Positions 25,293 to 33,971 of a stretch of 64,000 bases of DNA are shown piece by piece. The stretch is from an uncultured Chthoniobacterales bacterium (GTDB lineage: Bacteria > Verrucomicrobiota > Verrucomicrobiia > Chthoniobacterales > UBA10450), in contig CADCTA010000086.1 in the NCBI GenBank assembly GCA_902805675.1, positions 24,236 to 88,235 on the forward strand, in the 5' to 3' direction. A program made the position numbers and the translations under genes. Each line of letters begins with the position of its first letter. The first letter of the stretch is position 1. A model generated the notes under the pieces. That model saw only the letters and a list, made by a program, of their open reading frames with translations, was not told the DNA's origin and did no database searches.

Positions 25293-27899
25293 TTATTTCC
25301 TCTTCGATCTTCGCGGTTTGTCGGATGGCCGCACGGTCGCGAGGACGTACGGCTGCTCTTGAAAATATTTCGCCGCCACGCGCTTCACATCAGCCAGCGT
25401 CACGGCCTCGATTTCCTGTTCGAGCGACTTGTAGTGGTTGAACCCGAGCCCGTAGAGCTCATCGAGCGCGCTCAGGTAGCCTAACGAATCGTTGCTTTGA
25501 TTCGCGATCTGCTGCTGCCCGAGCAGCTTCTTCTTCGCACGTCGGAGCTCCTCCGGCGTAAGACCCTCCCCCGCCAGCTTGCCGATCTCCTCCAGCAGCG
25601 CCGCCTTCACGGCTGCGAGCTTCTGCGGATCGGTCCCGAGATAGAAGGCGAACAGCCCGGGCACCAATCCCTGCATCTGCGTGGAACCGACGAAATAGGC
25701 GAGCCCCATCTGCTCGCGGATGCGCACGAAGAAGCGGGAGCCGAGATCGCTGCTCGCTTCGTCGATCAACTCGAGCGCGTACCGATCCGCACTGAAGAGA
25801 TCCGCGCCGCGATAACCGACCATCAAAACGCCCTGCGCCTTGTCCTTCAGGCTCTCCACTTCGACCGTCCTGCGCATTGCCTTGCTCGGCTTCGCATCAC
25901 CGAGGGCGAGCGCGCCAGGCTTCATCGTCGCGAGCGCCTGCTCGAAGGCGAGCTTCACGTCTTCCGCCTGCACATTGCCGAAGACCGAGATGACCCCGTT
26001 GCGCGCGACGAGATATCGATCGCGGAACCCCAGCAGATCTTTCTGCGTCAGCTTCGACACGGATTCGGCTGAACCCTTCCCGCGCAAGGCATACGGATGT
26101 TCGGCAAAGAGCGCCTCGCGCAGAATGTTGCGCGCGACCGCGGTGAGATGTTCCTCCTCATCTTGAATCGCGGCGAGCTGCACTTCCTTCTCACGCGCGA
26201 CTGCCTTCTCGGGGAACGTTGCGTTCAGTAGAACGTCGGAGAGCAGATCGATGCCAAGCTTCAGGTCAGGCTCCGTGATGTCGACGGAGACGCTGAAGCT
26301 GTTGTTGCCGGACTCGCTGCCGATCTGGCCGCCGACCGCCTCGATCGTGTCGGCGATCTGCTCCGCGCTGCGTGTCTTCGTGCCTTTCAACAGCGTCTTC
26401 GCCATCAGGCTGGTGATGCCGTTGGTCGCCCGCGTTTCCGCCAGCAATCCGCCGCGGAAGACAGCCGTCATCGAAATCAACGGGAGCCGTGCATCTTCGC
26501 GGACCAGAATACGGAGGCCGTTCGACAGCTCGATCTTCTGAATCTCGCCGCCAGCGACTGCGGTCTTGGAAGCGGCCTTGGTAGCCAGCGCGCCTTTCGG
26601 GTTGAGCGAAATGACGGTGAGGTTCTCGGTCGTGAGATACTTCTCCGCGACCCGCCGCAAATCGTCGCCGGTGACGGTCTGCACCGCGTCGAGGTAGTCA
26701 CGCGTGAAGTTCAGATTCCGCGTCAGGAACCAGTTCGATCCTAGATCAGACGCCTGACCGCGCATGGTGGTCAGCGCGGAGAGATGATGGCTGAGCGAGA
26801 TCTTCTTCGCCTTTGCGAGCTCTTCCGACGTTACGCCGCTGTTTGTGACTTCGGCGATGATCTCGAGGATGAGCTGCTGCGTCGCGACGCGCTTGTCCGG
26901 TTCGGTCGTCGCATCGATCCCGAAGATTCCCGGCTGGCCTGGCGTGTAGGAATAAGCCGAGACACCGAAGGCAAGCGCGGCTTCCTCGCGAACGCGGCGA
27001 TACAGCCGCGAGCTCCTGCCATCGCCGAGAACGGTCGAGAGCAGGTCGAGCGCGGGCACATCGGGGTGCGTGACTTCCGGGATGTGCCACGCGAGCGACA
27101 AGCGCGTGAGCTCCGTCTCGAATTCCTGGTGCATCTCGCGCATGCCGAGCTGCGGTGGCTCCTCCGGGATGTAGAGCGGCTTGAGCGAGCGAGCCGGATG
27201 GTCTTTGAAGAACTCAGCAAGCTGATCGTGCACCTGCTGCGCATCAACGTCGCCAACAACGACGAAGGTGATGTTATTCGGCACGTAGCGCGCCTTATAG
27301 TACGCCATCACCTGCTCTTGGGTGAGCTGGTTGAAGACATCGAGCAATCCGATCACCGGCAGCCGATACGGATGCCGCTGAAACGCCGTCGCGAAGAGCA
27401 GCTGACCCGCCATGCGATCGGGATCATCGAAGCCCATCGCGAACTCACGCCGGATCACTTCCTGTTCCTTCGCGTACTCCTCCGCCGGCAGCGTGGAGTT
27501 CATCATCGCGTCCGAGAGCACGTCGATCGCAGCGCTCACGCCCGCCTTCGGCACATCGATCCAGTAGACCGTACGATCGAAGGAGGTGTAGGCGTTGATA
27601 TAACCGCCGACATCCTGCACCGCCTGCGCGATCGCGTTGGCCGGGCGCGTCTTCGTTCCCTTGAACAACATGTGCTCGAGGATGTGCGAAAGGCCGGCGC
27701 CGAGATGCTGGTCCTCATCAATGCTGCCGGTGCCGCACCACGCCTGCACGCTGGCAACAGGTGCGCTGTGATCCTCCTGCACGAGGATCGTGAGGCCGTT
27801 CGGCAGGACCCATTTCTCGGCCGAGCTCGGCGGAAAGGTAATCGCGGCGGAGTTTGCCGGAGAGCCGGCGTTAAGACGGGCGGTATCGTGCATGTTCAC
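25293..27899 (-). CDS. Two-domain M16 (pitrilysin family) zinc peptidase
   Basis: The 868-residue protein has two M16 halves. The first has the inverted zinc motif HILEH (residues 72-76) and the distal Glu region (about 146-155, EEYAKEQEVIRREF). The second half (from about 440) lacks the motif and is the non-catalytic partner half. No signal peptide is obvious; an N-terminal ~25-residue stretch precedes the domain. It should cleave peptides in a clam-shell chamber. The gene sits between Minf_1886 (upstream) and DUF1844 (downstream). Confidence 0.94.
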   Translation of the reverse strand: MNMHDTARLNAGSPANSAAITFPPSSAEKWVLPNGLTILVQEDHSAPVASVQAWCGTGSIDEDQHLGAGLSHILEHMLFKGTKTRPANAIAQAVQDVGGYINAYTSFDRTVYWIDVPKAGVSAAIDVLSDAMMNSTLPAEEYAKEQEVIRREFAMGFDDPDRMAGQLLFATAFQRHPYRLPVIGLLDVFNQLTQEQVMAYYKARYVPNNITFVVVGDVDAQQVHDQLAEFFKDHPARSLKPLYIPEEPPQLGMREMHQEFETELTRLSLAWHIPEVTHPDVPALDLLSTVLGDGRSSRLYRRVREEAALAFGVSAYSYTPGQPGIFGIDATTEPDKRVATQQLILEIIAEVTNSGVTSEELAKAKKISLSHHLSALTTMRGQASDLGSNWFLTRNLNFTRDYLDAVQTVTGDDLRRVAEKYLTTENLTVISLNPKGALATKAASKTAVAGGEIQKIELSNGLRILVREDARLPLISMTAVFRGGLLAETRATNGITSLMAKTLLKGTKTRSAEQIADTIEAVGGQIGSESGNNSFSVSVDITEPDLKLGIDLLSDVLLNATFPEKAVAREKEVQLAAIQDEEEHLTAVARNILREALFAEHPYALRGKGSAESVSKLTQKDLLGFRDRYLVARNGVISVFGNVQAEDVKLAFEQALATMKPGALALGDAKPSKAMRRTVEVESLKDKAQGVLMVGYRGADLFSADRYALELIDEASSDLGSRFFVRIREQMGLAYFVGSTQMQGLVPGLFAFYLGTDPQKLAAVKAALLEEIGKLAGEGLTPEELRRAKKKLLGQQQIANQSNDSLGYLSALDELYGLGFNHYKSLEQEIEAVTLADVKRVAAKYFQEQPYVLATVRPSDKPRRSKRK

Positions 27900-27928
27900 A
27901 GACCTTCGCGCCGCATGGCGCGAGTGGG

Positions 27929-28363
27929 TCAGGAGAGTTTCGGCGCGGGCAGGCCCGGTGGCAACTTCGTCACCAGCGGCCGCTGCGGCTCGTACGGCTT
28001 CACGAACACTTCATCGAAGTCGTAAACGCCCTTGAAGTCTTCGATCGAATCCTCCTCGGTCTTCCCGAAGATGCCCGCGCCGATCAGATTGAAGACCATG
28101 TGCCCGACATCCTCGGTTTTCCGGATTCCCCAGTAGGAGAGCACCGTCACAACCATCGGGCCAAATTCCTTCAACGCGTATTGGCGCACACCCTCGAGCA
28201 GCTCGGGACCGGCGACGTGTCGAATAGGCGCGCCTTTTATCTTCTTCTGCTGCTTGGTCGTGTAATCGAGCGAATCGCGCAGGAAGACGTAGGCGTCGCG
28301 ATGATAGCGCGGGTCGCTGGCGACGATCGAATCAAGAGCTTCGGCGAATCCAATCTTCTGCAT
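27929..28363 (-). CDS. Minf_1886 family protein
   Basis: The 144-residue protein matches the Minf_1886 family of Verrucomicrobiota and Planctomycetota. It has IVASDPRYHRDAYVFLRDSL near the N-terminus, ELLEGVRQYALKEFGPMVV in the middle and GIRKTEDVGHMVFNLI. Function is unknown, and there are no membrane helices or catalytic motifs. It probably heads the operon with the M16 peptidase (29 bp to its start) and DUF1844. Confidence 0.88.
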   Translation of the reverse strand: MQKIGFAEALDSIVASDPRYHRDAYVFLRDSLDYTTKQQKKIKGAPIRHVAGPELLEGVRQYALKEFGPMVVTVLSYWGIRKTEDVGHMVFNLIGAGIFGKTEEDSIEDFKGVYDFDEVFVKPYEPQRPLVTKLPPGLPAPKLS

Positions 28364-28450
28364 GAATATTTACGCCCGGTGAAGAGCGACGGCTATGATA
28401 CGCGCCAACGCTCGGCGCGGCAACTGTCGCGGCTTGCTTCTCGCCGACGT

Positions 28451-28816
28451 TCACTCCTTCTCGCACCAAACCGCGAACCCGCCCGAGCCCGGCGCGCGGA
28501 AATGGAAGCGGAAGCCGCCGGGGAACTGGAAGACGTCGCGTGTCACCTCCCCGCCGAGCTGGGCAACCTGGTCGCGCGTCGCCTTCAAGTCTGAAGCGTA
28601 GAAGACGATGAGCGGGCAGCTTATCGTCTCGGACCAGGATTTCTCCCCGCGGAAGAAGCCGCCCGTCGTTCGACCATCATCGAACGCGATGTAATCCGGT
28701 CCGTAGTCGTCGAACTTCCAGCCGAGCAGCGCGGCGAAGAACCGGCGCGTCGCCTCCAGGTCGTGCGAGGGCATCTCGATGTAATCGATCGTTTTCGGCC
28801 GTGGCTGGTGGATCAC
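28451..28816 (-). CDS. VOC/glyoxalase-like domain protein
   Basis: The 121-residue protein fits a single vicinal oxygen chelate domain. It begins KTIDYIEMPSHDLEATRRFF and has AALLGWKFDDYGPDYIAFDD and LIVFYASDLKATRDQVAQLG. The family includes glyoxalases, antibiotic-binding proteins and dioxygenases. The substrate cannot be inferred. Its start follows the stop of the pseudo-peptidase gene by one base, so the two are likely co-transcribed. Confidence 0.88.
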   Translation of the reverse strand: MIHQPRPKTIDYIEMPSHDLEATRRFFAALLGWKFDDYGPDYIAFDDGRTTGGFFRGEKSWSETISCPLIVFYASDLKATRDQVAQLGGEVTRDVFQFPGGFRFHFRAPGSGGFAVWCEKE

Positions 28817-28817
28817 G

Positions 28818-30137
28818 TCAGTTCTGCATCTGCGCTTCGAGCGAGTCGAGGTAAACGGAGATCGGATCGCGTCGTCGGGGCGGGCGTTCCTGCGCGAGCT
28901 CCGCGGCTTTCATGTATTCGGCAAACGCGCCGCTCTGCGTCTCAGATTGGGTCGCTTCGAACCAATTCATGTAGTCGGCGATCGCTCCCATCTCGCGGCT
29001 GATGAGCTCGCGTGTCTCGCGAGCACGCGCCAGCCGCTCCTCGATGCGCTTCGTTTTCCCGCGAGCGAGCAGCATTGCGATCTGCTCATACTCGGCCAGC
29101 ACCGGCTGGTGGAGCGGATTAGCGCGCGCGGAGAGGCGGAGAATGCTATCCCGCAGCTGCTGCAACGCGGCCTTGCGTGCGGGCACGCGGATAAACTTTG
29201 GAAACTCCTCCAGCGCGTATGTGGCGGCGGGTTTCTTCGGCTCGCGAATTTCCACCCGCAGCAGCTGCGCCAGATGCCGCTCCGTTTCTTCCGACCCGAG
29301 AAGCTGGTAACGCTCGCGCGCGGCCAAACGCGTGACGATGGCACGCCAGTGCTTCGCCACGGCATCGGCGGAATCCCCGATAGCCGGGAAGTGCGCCGTC
29401 AGGTCGGCAAACGGATCGTTGCTCGCGCGCGGCAGACTCGCTACGAACCGCGCGAGCCGGCGACGCCCGTCCGGCGCGTCCAGGAGCAGTGAAACGAGGG
29501 CAGCGGAGTAGGCGCCATATAGCTTCCGCGACGGCGACTCCAGCAGGTCAGGTCGCTGGCGCAGGAACTCGTCCAACGGTATGACGTTCGAAGTGTGCAC
29601 CACCGCTCCGAGGCTATCGGCGATCGCTGCCGCATCGCGGTCGGGCGCGATCGCGAGCGTGCCGTCGACAAGCCAGGCCGGCGGCTCGACGTACGGCGTG
29701 CCCGCAGGCGTGTTCGGCTCAGCGCGGTACATGATTTCAAGGTAGATCGCACGTAGAAGCTCGCGCTCGATCTCCGGCGTGCTGGCATGAGGCATGACGG
29801 TGAGGTCGAGTTGCAACTTCAACCCGAAGCCTGTCTGGCTGAAGTTCAGCCGCGACGGCGGGAGGTCCGGCAGATTTGCTTGCGGATACTGCACATGGAG
29901 AACGATCGGCGTTTTCCATTCGTCGGGCTGCTGCAGCACGCCCAGCGCTTTCTTCTTTGTGCGCTCCGCCAGGTCGCACATGCCCGCGCGCAGATGTGCG
30001 TCAGGCCCATAGACGATGAACTGACGCGACGCGCTCACGCTCCGTTCGGGCGGCGCGGCTCTCGCCGCCGAAAGGCAGCTGACGGCGACCACTGCAATGA
30101 GTAAGCCTGGAAGAGTGCGAGCCATCACGATCCGCAT
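28818..30137 (-). CDS. Exported protein with a degenerate gluzincin-like (pseudo-peptidase) core
   Basis: The product is about 439 residues from the ATG at 30137 (a GTG at 30155 would add six). It has a signal peptide ending near SCLSAARA. The middle region resembles peptidase-MA/gluzincin proteins: a helix-like EIERELLRAIYLEIMYR is followed by PPAWLVDGTLAI, like the typical PxWLxEGLA downstream element. The HExxH zinc motif is missing (LLRAIYLE in its place), so it is probably catalytically dead or divergent. The C-terminal third is charged and helical, ending ISVYLDSLEAQMQN. No known function can be assigned. Confidence 0.72.
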   Translation of the reverse strand: MRIVMARTLPGLLIAVVAVSCLSAARAAPPERSVSASRQFIVYGPDAHLRAGMCDLAERTKKKALGVLQQPDEWKTPIVLHVQYPQANLPDLPPSRLNFSQTGFGLKLQLDLTVMPHASTPEIERELLRAIYLEIMYRAEPNTPAGTPYVEPPAWLVDGTLAIAPDRDAAAIADSLGAVVHTSNVIPLDEFLRQRPDLLESPSRKLYGAYSAALVSLLLDAPDGRRRLARFVASLPRASNDPFADLTAHFPAIGDSADAVAKHWRAIVTRLAARERYQLLGSEETERHLAQLLRVEIREPKKPAATYALEEFPKFIRVPARKAALQQLRDSILRLSARANPLHQPVLAEYEQIAMLLARGKTKRIEERLARARETRELISREMGAIADYMNWFEATQSETQSGAFAEYMKAAELAQERPPRRRDPISVYLDSLEAQMQN

Positions 30138-30254
30138 GCGATATAGCCGACCCACCTCCGGAGCGGCGAGGAGGAAATTGGCTCCGCGCCGCCGCGCCTA
30201 GCCGTACCGCAACCTCACTGCGATTGACGGGTTCATTCTCGCAAGGACACACAC

Positions 30255-30899
30255 ATGAATCTCAAAACTCTCACTCTCATCAGCGGCATCGCTCTCGGCC
30301 TGATCGCGGTGCCGGCTGCGGATGCTCAACGTTCCCGCGACGGCCGGACAGGAGGACGTGCGCCGAGTGCCGGAATGCAGCCGGCCATGGCAGACGCATC
30401 GCGCTCGCAGCTAGCGGCGCGCAGTGGCGGCCAGTTTCGTGGCGAGCAGAGCCATCGCTGGCGCAATCGCGGCGACGGCGATTGGCGCAACCGTGACCGT
30501 GGTGATCGTTGGGGTAACCACAATCACTGGCGGCATCGCCATCATTATCCGAGGTACTACCCGCGCTACTACGGCGGCTTTTACGGTTCCCCATACGGCT
30601 ACGGCTATCCATTCGGCGGCTACGGATACGGGTACCCATATTTCGGGTCCTCAGCGGCGCTCTATTACTACGGCTATCGCCCTCAGCCTCGGTACGTCTC
30701 GACCGGTTCAGTCCGCGGCGGCTCAGTGACTGCCGAGGTGCAGCAGCAACTTGCGCGCGCCGGCTACTACCGTGGCTCTATCGACGGCGTGATGGGCAAC
30801 GGGACCCGTAGCGCGATCCGCGCCTACGAACGCGCGAACCGGCTCCGGGTTGACGGCCTCATCGACCAGGAACTGCTCTCGTCGATGGGTATCGGGTAA
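30255..30899 (+). CDS. Exported Tyr/Gly-rich protein with C-terminal peptidoglycan-binding domain
   Basis: The 214-residue product has a signal peptide ending near AADAQ (about residue 25) and an Arg/Gly/Asp/Asn/Trp-rich region (about 50-95). A His/Tyr/Gly-rich stretch with repeated YGYGYPF-like motifs (about 95-140) follows. The C-terminus is a PG_binding_1 domain: AEVQQQLARAGYYRGSIDGV and AYERANRLRVDGLID. The low-complexity part may be a flexible or adhesive spacer to the wall. A terminator follows 16 bp after the stop, so it is probably monocistronic. Confidence 0.85.
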   Translation: MNLKTLTLISGIALGLIAVPAADAQRSRDGRTGGRAPSAGMQPAMADASRSQLAARSGGQFRGEQSHRWRNRGDGDWRNRDRGDRWGNHNHWRHRHHYPRYYPRYYGGFYGSPYGYGYPFGGYGYGYPYFGSSAALYYYGYRPQPRYVSTGSVRGGSVTAEVQQQLARAGYYRGSIDGVMGNGTRSAIRAYERANRLRVDGLIDQELLSSMGIG

Positions 30900-30915
30900 G
30901 GCTTTGCTCCACCGG

Positions 30916-30953
30916 GCGGGTCTGTGGCGTGAGCCGCAGGCCCGCTCTTTTTT
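30916..30953 (+). terminator. Rho-independent terminator after the Tyr/Gly-rich gene
   Basis: The stem GCGGGTCTGTGGC/GCCGCAGGCCCGC (G-U wobbles at two positions) with a short loop is followed by TCTTTTTT. It faces the convergent zinc-ribbon gene on the other side. Confidence 0.85.
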
Positions 30954-30966
30954 GTCGCGCGTGCCG

Positions 30967-31701
30967 CTAGCGCGGAGTCAGGACCACCAGCTTCGGCTGG
31001 AACTCAACCGAGGCGAGCTTCGCGACCGACTTCCGTTCACGCTCCACCACTACCGCCAGGTCGCTGAAGAGCAGGCCGCTATATTGCATCAGCAGCGGAT
31101 GGACAGGCATTCTGCCGATGGCGCCACCGCGGTTCTTGACCGTGAGCGTGCCGTCCTGAACGGCCATACTGAACGCCGTCGATGTGTAAACCGAGAAGCC
31201 GGACATGGAGCGCTCCACCGTCAGCCGACAGAGATCCTGCTCGAACGCGACGACCGCTCGTTCGAAGTTCAAGTAGCTGCTCAACGCCGTCTGTTTACTC
31301 TTCAGTGAGTAGCCGAGGTACTGGTTGATCTGCTCGTCGGAGTACCGAAGCTGCGGCGAACCCGGAGTGGTGGTCGCGTTCTCGAGATCGAGGCTGATCT
31401 GCACTGGGAGCATCGGCGCTTTCGGCTTCTCGGGCAGATCGGGCGAGCGGATCATCTGCACGATCGCGGCCACCGCGACGGCGGCGAGGATCAGCTTGCT
31501 GTAATCGAAGAAGCGCTTCTTCATCAGGGCGCGGCCCGGATCGAACATGGCCTTCACGCGCTTGTGCGTCGCGTTCGGGTCCTCTTCGGTCTGCGGAGCC
31601 TTTGCCAGCGCGGAGCGGTCGAGCCGCGCGCCGCAGTCGTGGCAGTAGATGCGCTCCGGCTCGTTCTCGCGCCGGCACTCGGGACAGACGAGCTTGATCA
31701 T
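30967..31701 (-). CDS. Zinc-ribbon, single-pass membrane protein of unknown function
   Basis: From the ATG at 31701 the product is 244 residues. It starts with a double-Cys zinc ribbon (LVCPECRRENEPERIYCHDCGARL), then an amphipathic linker, a membrane helix (about 74-92, KLILAAVAVAAIVQMIRS) and an extracytoplasmic domain of about 150 residues without recognised motif. Its start overlaps the FmdB-like gene stop (ATGA), so the two are translationally coupled. The open frame runs upstream to 31968, but that part is another frame of the FmdB gene. Orientation suggests a cytoplasmic ribbon and a periplasmic tail. Confidence 0.8.
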   Translation of the reverse strand: MIKLVCPECRRENEPERIYCHDCGARLDRSALAKAPQTEEDPNATHKRVKAMFDPGRALMKKRFFDYSKLILAAVAVAAIVQMIRSPDLPEKPKAPMLPVQISLDLENATTTPGSPQLRYSDEQINQYLGYSLKSKQTALSSYLNFERAVVAFEQDLCRLTVERSMSGFSVYTSTAFSMAVQDGTLTVKNRGGAIGRMPVHPLLMQYSGLLFSDLAVVVERERKSVAKLASVEFQPKLVVLTPR

Positions 31702-32051
31702 TGTGCCGGCTTCGACGGCTTGCTCTCTGGAGCTTTTGCTGGCGCGGCCGGCGCCGGTGTGCTTCCACCACCCTTGTCGCCGCCGGACGATTTCTCTCCC
31801 GAGGTGGAGGCTGGCGCATCTTTCTTCGCCCCCTCTTTGTACGAGTTGCTGCGATAATCCGTGATGTAGAACCCCGAGCCCTTGAAGATCAGGCCGGCGC
31901 CAGTGCCGAGCAGCCGTTTGACCTTGCCCTGCCCCCATTCCTCCAGCTGGCAATGCTCTTTCGGGCACTCCGTGAAGTTCGCGTCACGCATCGACTGGAA
32001 GACATCGAAGTTCTTCCCGCATTTTTCGCATGAGTATTCGTAAGTGGGCAT
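31698..32051 (-). CDS. FmdB family zinc-ribbon protein
   Basis: The 117-residue protein opens with an FmdB-type zinc ribbon (MPTYEYSCEKCGKNFDVFQS ... CPKEHCQLEEW). The conserved KRLLGTGAGLIFKGSGFYIT follows, then a Ser/Pro/Ala/Lys-rich low-complexity tail (about 75-117). FmdB-type ribbons are widespread, with a regulatory or metal-binding role only loosely suggested by the founding gene near formamidase. The second ribbon spacing is CxxxxC rather than CxxC. It overlaps the next gene by 4 bp. Confidence 0.9.
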   Translation of the reverse strand: MPTYEYSCEKCGKNFDVFQSMRDANFTECPKEHCQLEEWGQGKVKRLLGTGAGLIFKGSGFYITDYRSNSYKEGAKKDAPASTSGEKSSGGDKGGGSTPAPAAPAKAPESKPSKPAQ

Positions 32052-32124
32052 ACGGCGGGGCGGGCGGACGGCGCAAGTGTGGATGAATACAAGCAGAATT
32101 CAAGCCGTCCTACTGCAACCAAGA

Positions 32125-32150
32125 CCGGCAAGTAGCCGTAGTCTTGCCGG
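32125..32150. repeat. Hairpin in the FmdB / L,D-transpeptidase divergent spacer
   Basis: CCGGCAAG and CTTGCCGG form an 8-bp perfect stem with a 10-nt loop. There is no T-run immediately after, so termination is unlikely. Located between two divergent starts, it could be a regulator site or a small palindromic repeat. Confidence 0.45.
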
Positions 32151-32207
32151 GGCGGTTTCTTGACTTTGGCCGCGTTCGCCTTTACAACACGCATCCTCAA
32201 AATCCAT

Positions 32208-32816
32208 ATGTCGCGACTTCATCTCCGTATCTCGAAACTGCTGCTTTGTTCCGCCATGGCGGCAATTCTGGTCGGCTGCGAGGATGAGCCGTATGCCGGC
32301 ACCCAATACCTTGGCGGCGTCTATGGTCCCGGTGCCGTCTCGTCAGGCGCTCCGCAGGACAGTATCTCCTATTGGGACGGCGACGGCGTTTCCGGTTCGC
32401 CCTCCATCAAGATCCGCCTCTCCGAGCAGAAGGCGTACTTCTATAAAGGCGGCGAGCTCGTCGGCGTGTCGCAACTCTCTACCGGCCGCGAAGGCACCAG
32501 CACCCCGACCGGCAGCTTCAAGGTCATCCAGAAGAGCAAGGATCACGTCTCGAATCTGTATGGCGACTACGTCGACGCCGACGGCAACGTTGTCGTCCCG
32601 AACGTCGGCGTGAAAACGGATCCGAAGCCGCCGGGCACCACTTTCAGAGGCGCACCGATGCCCTATTTCATGCGTGTCGTGGGCGGAGTCGGCCTGCACG
32701 CCGGTTACCTGCCGGGCTATGCCGCGTCTCACGGCTGCATCCGCATGCCTGAGTTCATGGCGGAGAACTTCTTCAACGCCGTCTCGAATGGGACGCCGGT
32801 GACGATCACGAATTAA
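32208..32816 (+). CDS. L,D-transpeptidase (YkuD) lipoprotein
   Basis: From the ATG at 32208 the product is 202 residues. It has a lipoprotein signal (LVGC lipobox, Cys near 25) and a YkuD domain. The catalytic motif is SHGCIRMPEF (Cys near residue 178), and HAGYLPGYAA lies just before it. It cross-links peptidoglycan 3-3 or attaches proteins to the wall. The insert VSNLYGDYVDADGN is typical of lipoprotein YkuD members in this phylum. The upstream frame extension from 32160 is not expected to be translated. Confidence 0.92.
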   Translation: MSRLHLRISKLLLCSAMAAILVGCEDEPYAGTQYLGGVYGPGAVSSGAPQDSISYWDGDGVSGSPSIKIRLSEQKAYFYKGGELVGVSQLSTGREGTSTPTGSFKVIQKSKDHVSNLYGDYVDADGNVVVPNVGVKTDPKPPGTTFRGAPMPYFMRVVGGVGLHAGYLPGYAASHGCIRMPEFMAENFFNAVSNGTPVTITN

Positions 32817-32895
32817 CAGGCGAGCAGGCAGGCGGCTCTCTGCTTGCACTTCGCAGTCGGCGGTCTGATGATCGCGTTTCCGCCGTCTTGAGGCC

Positions 32896-33912
32896 ATGAT
32901 CATCGTCACCGAACCAACTGCGACCGAGGAGCAGATCGAGCGCATCATTGCGCGCGTTCACGAGTTCGGCCTTGAAGCGCAGGTGAACCGCGACGGCGCG
33001 CGCGTGATTGTCGGCGTCATCGGTCCTGAACCGATGGTGCGCGAGAAGCCACTCGCTGCGATGCCCGGCGTAGAGTCCGTTTTCCCTGCGGCGAAGCCTT
33101 ACCGGCTTGCTGGTCGTGAGTCCCGCGGCACCGCGTCCACCGTCGATATCTGCGGCCTGAGCATCGGCGCCGAGTCCGCGATCGCGCTCATCTGCGGACC
33201 CTGCTCGGTAGAGAGCCGAGAGCGTATGCTGTCGATCGCGCGCACCTTGAAAGACTCCGGCGCGCGGATGCTCCGCGGCGGCGCCTTCAAGCCGCGCACA
33301 TCGCCCTACAGCTTCCAGGGACTACGCGAGGAAGGGTTGCGTTTCCTCGCGGAGGCGCGCAATGAAACCGGCTTGCCCGTCATCACCGAAGTGATGGACG
33401 CGCGCGATCTGCCGGTGGTCGAGCGTTACGCCGACTGCCTCCAAATCGGCGCGCGCAACATGCAAAACTTTTCGCTCCTGCGCGAAGTTGGCCGCAGTCA
33501 CCTGCCGGTGCTGTTGAAGCGTGGCTTCGGCGCCACCGTGAACGAACTGATCCTGAGCGCCGAATACATCCTCAACGAAGGGAACACGAAGCTGATGCTG
33601 TGTGAGCGCGGCATTCGCACCTTCGAGACGGCGACGCGTTACACGCTCGACCTTAGCGCGGTCCCGCTGCTGAAGGCGAAGACGCATCTGCCCATCGTCG
33701 TCGACCCGACACACGCCGTCGGACTGCGCGAGTTCATCCCGCAGATGGCAATCGCCTCAATCGCCGCGGGCGCTGATGCCATCATGCTCGAAGTGCACGA
33801 TTCGCCCGGCTGCGCGAAGAGCGACGGCGAACAGGCGCTGCTTCCGGACACCTTTACGAAATTGGTGCCACGCCTGCGCGCGGTCGCGAATGCGATCGGC
33901 CGCGACCTTTAG
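32896..33912 (+). CDS. aroF: 3-deoxy-7-phosphoheptulonate synthase (class I-beta DAHP synthase)
   Basis: The 338-residue protein has an N-terminal ferredoxin-like regulatory domain (about 1-70) and a (beta/alpha)8 barrel. Core motifs are [51 protein letters not shown] and [11 protein letters not shown]. It condenses PEP with erythrose 4-phosphate as the first step of aromatic biosynthesis. The N-terminal domain architecture matches the Thermotoga-type enzyme inhibited by Phe/Tyr. No other aro gene is adjacent; the gene symbol follows common usage for this subclass. Confidence 0.95.
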   Translation: MIIVTEPTATEEQIERIIARVHEFGLEAQVNRDGARVIVGVIGPEPMVREKPLAAMPGVESVFPAAKPYRLAGRESRGTASTVDICGLSIGAESAIALICGPCSVESRERMLSIARTLKDSGARMLRGGAFKPRTSPYSFQGLREEGLRFLAEARNETGLPVITEVMDARDLPVVERYADCLQIGARNMQNFSLLREVGRSHLPVLLKRGFGATVNELILSAEYILNEGNTKLMLCERGIRTFETATRYTLDLSAVPLLKAKTHLPIVVDPTHAVGLREFIPQMAIASIAAGADAIMLEVHDSPGCAKSDGEQALLPDTFTKLVPRLRAVANAIGRDL

Positions 33913-33971
33913 ATTCGCTAGCCGCAGTCGGCGGCGATTGAAGTCGCGCGCAATCTGACGAAGCATTCGCG

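Noticed and set aside
26784..28025. 413-residue plus-strand ORF opposite the M16 peptidase
   Set aside because: Antisense shadow without family features.
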